Of a stretch of DNA of 64,000 nt, positions 61,920 to 64,000 are shown in pieces (positions within the stretch are counted from its first letter, which is position 1; every line of letters starts with the position of its first letter). The position numbers and the translations under genes were made by a program. The notes under the pieces are model-generated. The model did no database searches, had not been told where the DNA came from, and saw nothing but the letters and a program-made list of their open reading frames with translations. Origin of the DNA: Anaerofilum sp. An201 (GTDB taxonomy: Bacteria > Bacillota > Clostridia > Oscillospirales > Ruminococcaceae); NCBI RefSeq assembly GCF_002160015.1, contig NZ_NFJT01000005.1, positions 1-64,000 of the forward strand, read 5' to 3'.

Positions 61920-62942
61920 ATGGTGGAAAAAAGTTTTGATCTGATCACTTTCGGCGAGATCATGCTGCGTCTGTCCCCGCCTGCCAGCGAACGTCTGGTG
62001 CGGGGCGATATTTTTGAAAAGCGCGCGGGCGGCGCCGAGCTGAACGTGGCCAGCGGCGTATCCCTTCTGGGCCTGCGCACCGGCATCATCTCCAAACTGC
62101 CCGACAACGAGATGGGCACCTACATCAAAAACCGCACCCGCTTTGTGGGCGTGTCGGACGACTATCTGGTCTACGACAGCGAGCCGGGCGCGCGTCTGGG
62201 CATCTACTACTACGAGAACGGCGCCGCCCCCCGCAAGCCCAGCATCGTCTACGACCGCGCCGGCTCGTCCATCAACCGCATCACGCTGGACGAGATCCCC
62301 GCCTCGGTCTACACCGACGCCCGCATGTTCCACACCAGCGGCATCAGCCTGGCGCTGTCGCCCGCCTGCCGCGAGGTGGCCGTCCAGCTGATCAAAAACT
62401 TCAAGGAAGGCGGCGCCACCATCTCGTTCGACGTGAACTACCGCGCGAACCTCTGGGACGAGGACACCGCCCGCACCACCATCCAGCAGATCCTGCCGTA
62501 TGTGGACGTGCTGTTTGTGTCGGAGGAGACCAGCCGCCGCATGTTCCGCAAGACCGGCGAGCTGCCCGACATCATGAAGAGCTACTGCGAGGAGTACGGC
62601 GTATCCATTGTGGCCACCACCCAGCGCACCGTCATCAGCCCCAAAAAGCACAACTTCACCTCCACCATCTATTCCAAACGGCAGGACGAGTTCTTCACCG
62701 AACACCCCTACGAGGACATCGACGTGGTGGACCGTGTGGGCAGCGGCGACGCCTATGTGGGCGGCGTGCTGTTCGGCCTGCTGAAATACGGCGACCCGCG
62801 CAAGGCGCTGCAGTTCGGCAACGCCACCAGCTCGGTGAAAAACACCATCCCGGGCGACCTGCCTTCCTCCGACTTCAAGGAGATCGACCGCATCATCCGG
62901 GCACACAACGCCACCGGACCCCAGAGCGAACTGAACCGCTGA
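61920..62942 (+). CDS. PfkB-family sugar kinase, 2-keto-3-deoxygluconate kinase type
   Basis: A 340-aa ribokinase-family enzyme. The N-terminal signature FGEIMLRLSPP and RAGGAELNVASGVSLLG match KDG kinases; the catalytic motif is DRVGSGDAYVGGVLFGLL with the base Asp in GSGDA. It would phosphorylate 2-keto-3-deoxygluconate from pectin or uronate breakdown, but fructose or other substrates are possible. No kdgA or uxu genes are adjacent. AAAAGGAG lies 8 nt before the ATG at 61920. Confidence 0.88.
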   Translation: MVEKSFDLITFGEIMLRLSPPASERLVRGDIFEKRAGGAELNVASGVSLLGLRTGIISKLPDNEMGTYIKNRTRFVGVSDDYLVYDSEPGARLGIYYYENGAAPRKPSIVYDRAGSSINRITLDEIPASVYTDARMFHTSGISLALSPACREVAVQLIKNFKEGGATISFDVNYRANLWDEDTARTTIQQILPYVDVLFVSEETSRRMFRKTGELPDIMKSYCEEYGVSIVATTQRTVISPKKHNFTSTIYSKRQDEFFTEHPYEDIDVVDRVGSGDAYVGGVLFGLLKYGDPRKALQFGNATSSVKNTIPGDLPSSDFKEIDRIIRAHNATGPQSELNR

Positions 62943-62989
62943 GCCGTCTTTTCGCCGCACTGGGGAAAGCGCGGGCAGTGCGTTGCAGC

Positions 62990-63040
62990 TTCGACCTCAT
63001 CCGTCCTCTTCGAGGGCACCTTCCCCTGCCAGGGGAAGGC
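62990..63040 (+). repeat. Type A intergenic repeat, copy 7
   Basis: TTCGACCTCATCCG, mini-hairpin CCTC-tt-CGAGG, then CACCTTCCCCTGCCAGGGGAAGG; ACGTTTTGACAAGCCG follows 30 bp later, as near 37435. Confidence 0.8.
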
Positions 63041-63080
63041 ATTCAGCACACATCCGCAAAAACACGTTTTGACAAGCCGG

Positions 63081-63108
63081 CCGCGCCCCCAACGGGGCGC
63101 GGTTTTTT
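63081..63108 (+). terminator. Terminator after the sugar kinase gene
   Basis: CCGCGCCCC-caac-GGGGCGCGG followed by TTTTTT. Confidence 0.9.
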
Positions 63109-63140
63109 GTGTGAAAAATGCGCCTTTGAGGCGGCTTTTG

Positions 63141-63169
63141 TTGTAAATGGGCGCGGGGTGCAGTATACT
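63141..63169 (+). promoter_or_regulatory. Promoter of the membrane protein gene
   Basis: TTGTAA (63141-63146), 17 bp, TATACT (63164-63169). Confidence 0.7.
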
Positions 63170-63204
63170 GGATGTGATATTCTTTTCTGCAAAGGAGAAC
63201 CTGT

Positions 63205-63702
63205 ATGCTGAATCTGACCCCCAAAACCTACTATACGCTGGGCATTCTGGGCACCGCGCTGTCGATGTGCCAGGCGTTTTTTGCCATCACCGGCAGCCCG
63301 GCCAGCCTGCTGGACAACATCAGCCTGCTGCTGTACGGCCTGATGTTCTGTTTCCTGGCCTCCATCAAGGGCACCCCCATGCGCCGCAAAAAGCAGCTGG
63401 TGCTCTGCGCCATCCTGCTGGTGCTGTCGGTGGCCGGCCTGCCCGCGCTGCTCACCTATCTGGTTCTGGCCGTCCTGTGGCCCTACTTTGCCTTCATTGA
63501 GCAGGACGGCAGCGAGGCGCTGCGCCGCCCGATGCAGCTGATCGTCGGCCTGGAGATCGCCAATTTCGTGCTGCGCATGCTGGCCGGGCCGGGCGGACTC
63601 ACCGTGCTGTATCTGCCCTCCAACGTGCTGTGGCTGCTCTGCCTTGTGGCGCGCGGCTGGCTGCTGGTGGAATGTTACCGCCAGGCGGAGCGTAATCTGT
63701 AA
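63205..63702 (+). CDS. Membrane protein, function unknown
   Basis: A 165-aa protein with five or so hydrophobic helices and short loops; two short basic loops (MRRKKQ, and the C-terminal RQAERNL) mark cytoplasmic faces. I recognise no family. It has its own promoter, and AAAGGAG lies 7 nt before the ATG. The lipoprotein gene follows after 27 bp on the same strand and is likely co-transcribed. Confidence 0.82.
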   Translation: MLNLTPKTYYTLGILGTALSMCQAFFAITGSPASLLDNISLLLYGLMFCFLASIKGTPMRRKKQLVLCAILLVLSVAGLPALLTYLVLAVLWPYFAFIEQDGSEALRRPMQLIVGLEIANFVLRMLAGPGGLTVLYLPSNVLWLLCLVARGWLLVECYRQAERNL

Positions 63703-63729
63703 CCAGACAGATGGATGTGAGGTGACAGG

Positions 63730-64000
63730 ATGAGATACAAGCTGCTGGCGGCTGTGCTGGCGCTGGTGCTGCTGGCCGGGTGCGCGGGGGGAACCACGCC
63801 CTGGGCGCAGGATTTCACCAGCGTGCCCGACAACGCCGCCCACCATACCGCTCCGCCCCCCGGCGAGGAATACCGCGCGATGTGGATCAGCTATCTGGAA
63901 TGGCAGCCGCTCACCGGCGCCGACGAGAACACCTTCCGCGCGGCGGCGGGCGAAATGCTGGACAACTGCGCGGCGCTGGGGCTGAACACGGTCATCGCAC
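63730..64000 (+). CDS. Lipoprotein of the GHL10 / family 10-like glycosidase group (5' part)
   Basis: The frame is open from the ATG at 63730 to the window end (90 codons). The N-terminus is a lipoprotein signal (LLAGC, C18), followed by a short linker. EYRAMWISYLEW and MLDNCAALGLNTVIA match the start of the GHL10 (UPF0748) TIM-barrel, a family that cleaves or binds cell-wall or other glycans at the surface. GAGGTGA lies just upstream of the ATG. The active-site half is outside the window. Confidence 0.8.
   Translation, partial: MRYKLLAAVLALVLLAGCAGGTTPWAQDFTSVPDNAAHHTAPPPGEEYRAMWISYLEWQPLTGADENTFRAAAGEMLDNCAALGLNTVIA

Overview
The window is chromosomal DNA from a high-GC, low-motility-type Firmicute. 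The gene families fit the gut Oscillospiraceae (Ruminococcaceae), near the Faecalibacterium / Gemmiger / Subdoligranulum group; that placement is my inference from the families (NAD-linked [FeFe]-hydrogenase with DRTGG partners, two-component PstSCAB-PhoU-PhoB-PhoR, LytTR-DUF3021 pair, AGGAGG-type ribosome binding sites, strong intrinsic terminators), not from a database match. Genes are tightly packed on both strands, and GC-rich codon use makes long false open frames opposite nearly every real gene.

Layout. 1-627: 5' part of a secreted protein. 700-2255: an IS110-family insertion sequence with its transposase and, upstream of it, a predicted bridge RNA whose guide segments match the DNA on both sides of the element. 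2.7-8.7 kb: LMW phosphatase + MFS transporter, cysS, a Gfo/Idh/MocA oxidoreductase, tRNA-Asn, a small membrane protein and a CPBP protease. 8.8-16.3 kb: rpoC and rpoB (minus strand), transcribed from a promoter buried in the terminator of an Rrf2-type regulator. 17.3-24.0 kb: phosphate regulon pstS-pstC-pstA-pstB-phoU-phoB-phoR with Pho-box-like repeats. 24.3-33.2 kb: acetyltransferase-hflX, a second acetyltransferase, a Cys-rich small protein, nagA, an HD-domain protein, a heterodimeric ABC exporter. 33.3-42.5 kb: secA, a hemolysin III homologue, trxB/trxA, a MATE transporter with a cytidylate-kinase-like protein, glpK.

42.6-51.0 kb is a divergent hydrogenase locus. The rightward arm encodes NuoE-like, HATPase, HndB-like, NuoF-like and catalytic HydA subunits. 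The leftward arm encodes two DRTGG proteins, an HATPase/anti-sigma-like protein, a PHP phosphoesterase and an iron-sulfur protein with a degenerate hydrogenase domain that keeps four candidate H-cluster cysteines. Together they look like an NADH/ferredoxin-linked H2-evolving complex plus a sensing module. 51.1-54.3 kb: an acetyltransferase followed by an ECF sigma / anti-sigma / lipoprotein serpin operon; an almost identical 82-bp repeat closes both the acetyltransferase and the serpin gene. 54.4-64 kb: mraY homologue, trmB, alaX, malQ, LytTR-DUF3021 pair, Crp/Fnr regulator, a phosphoribosyltransferase, a KDG-type sugar kinase, a membrane protein, and the 5' end of a GHL10-type lipoprotein.

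Intergenic gaps repeatedly carry a structured repeat family (a variable but always base-paired mini-hairpin followed by a fixed hairpin), mainly between convergent genes and close to terminators. The most noteworthy signals are the bridge RNA with readable guides, this repeat family, the repeat-bounded serpin module and the paired hydrogenase-domain proteins.
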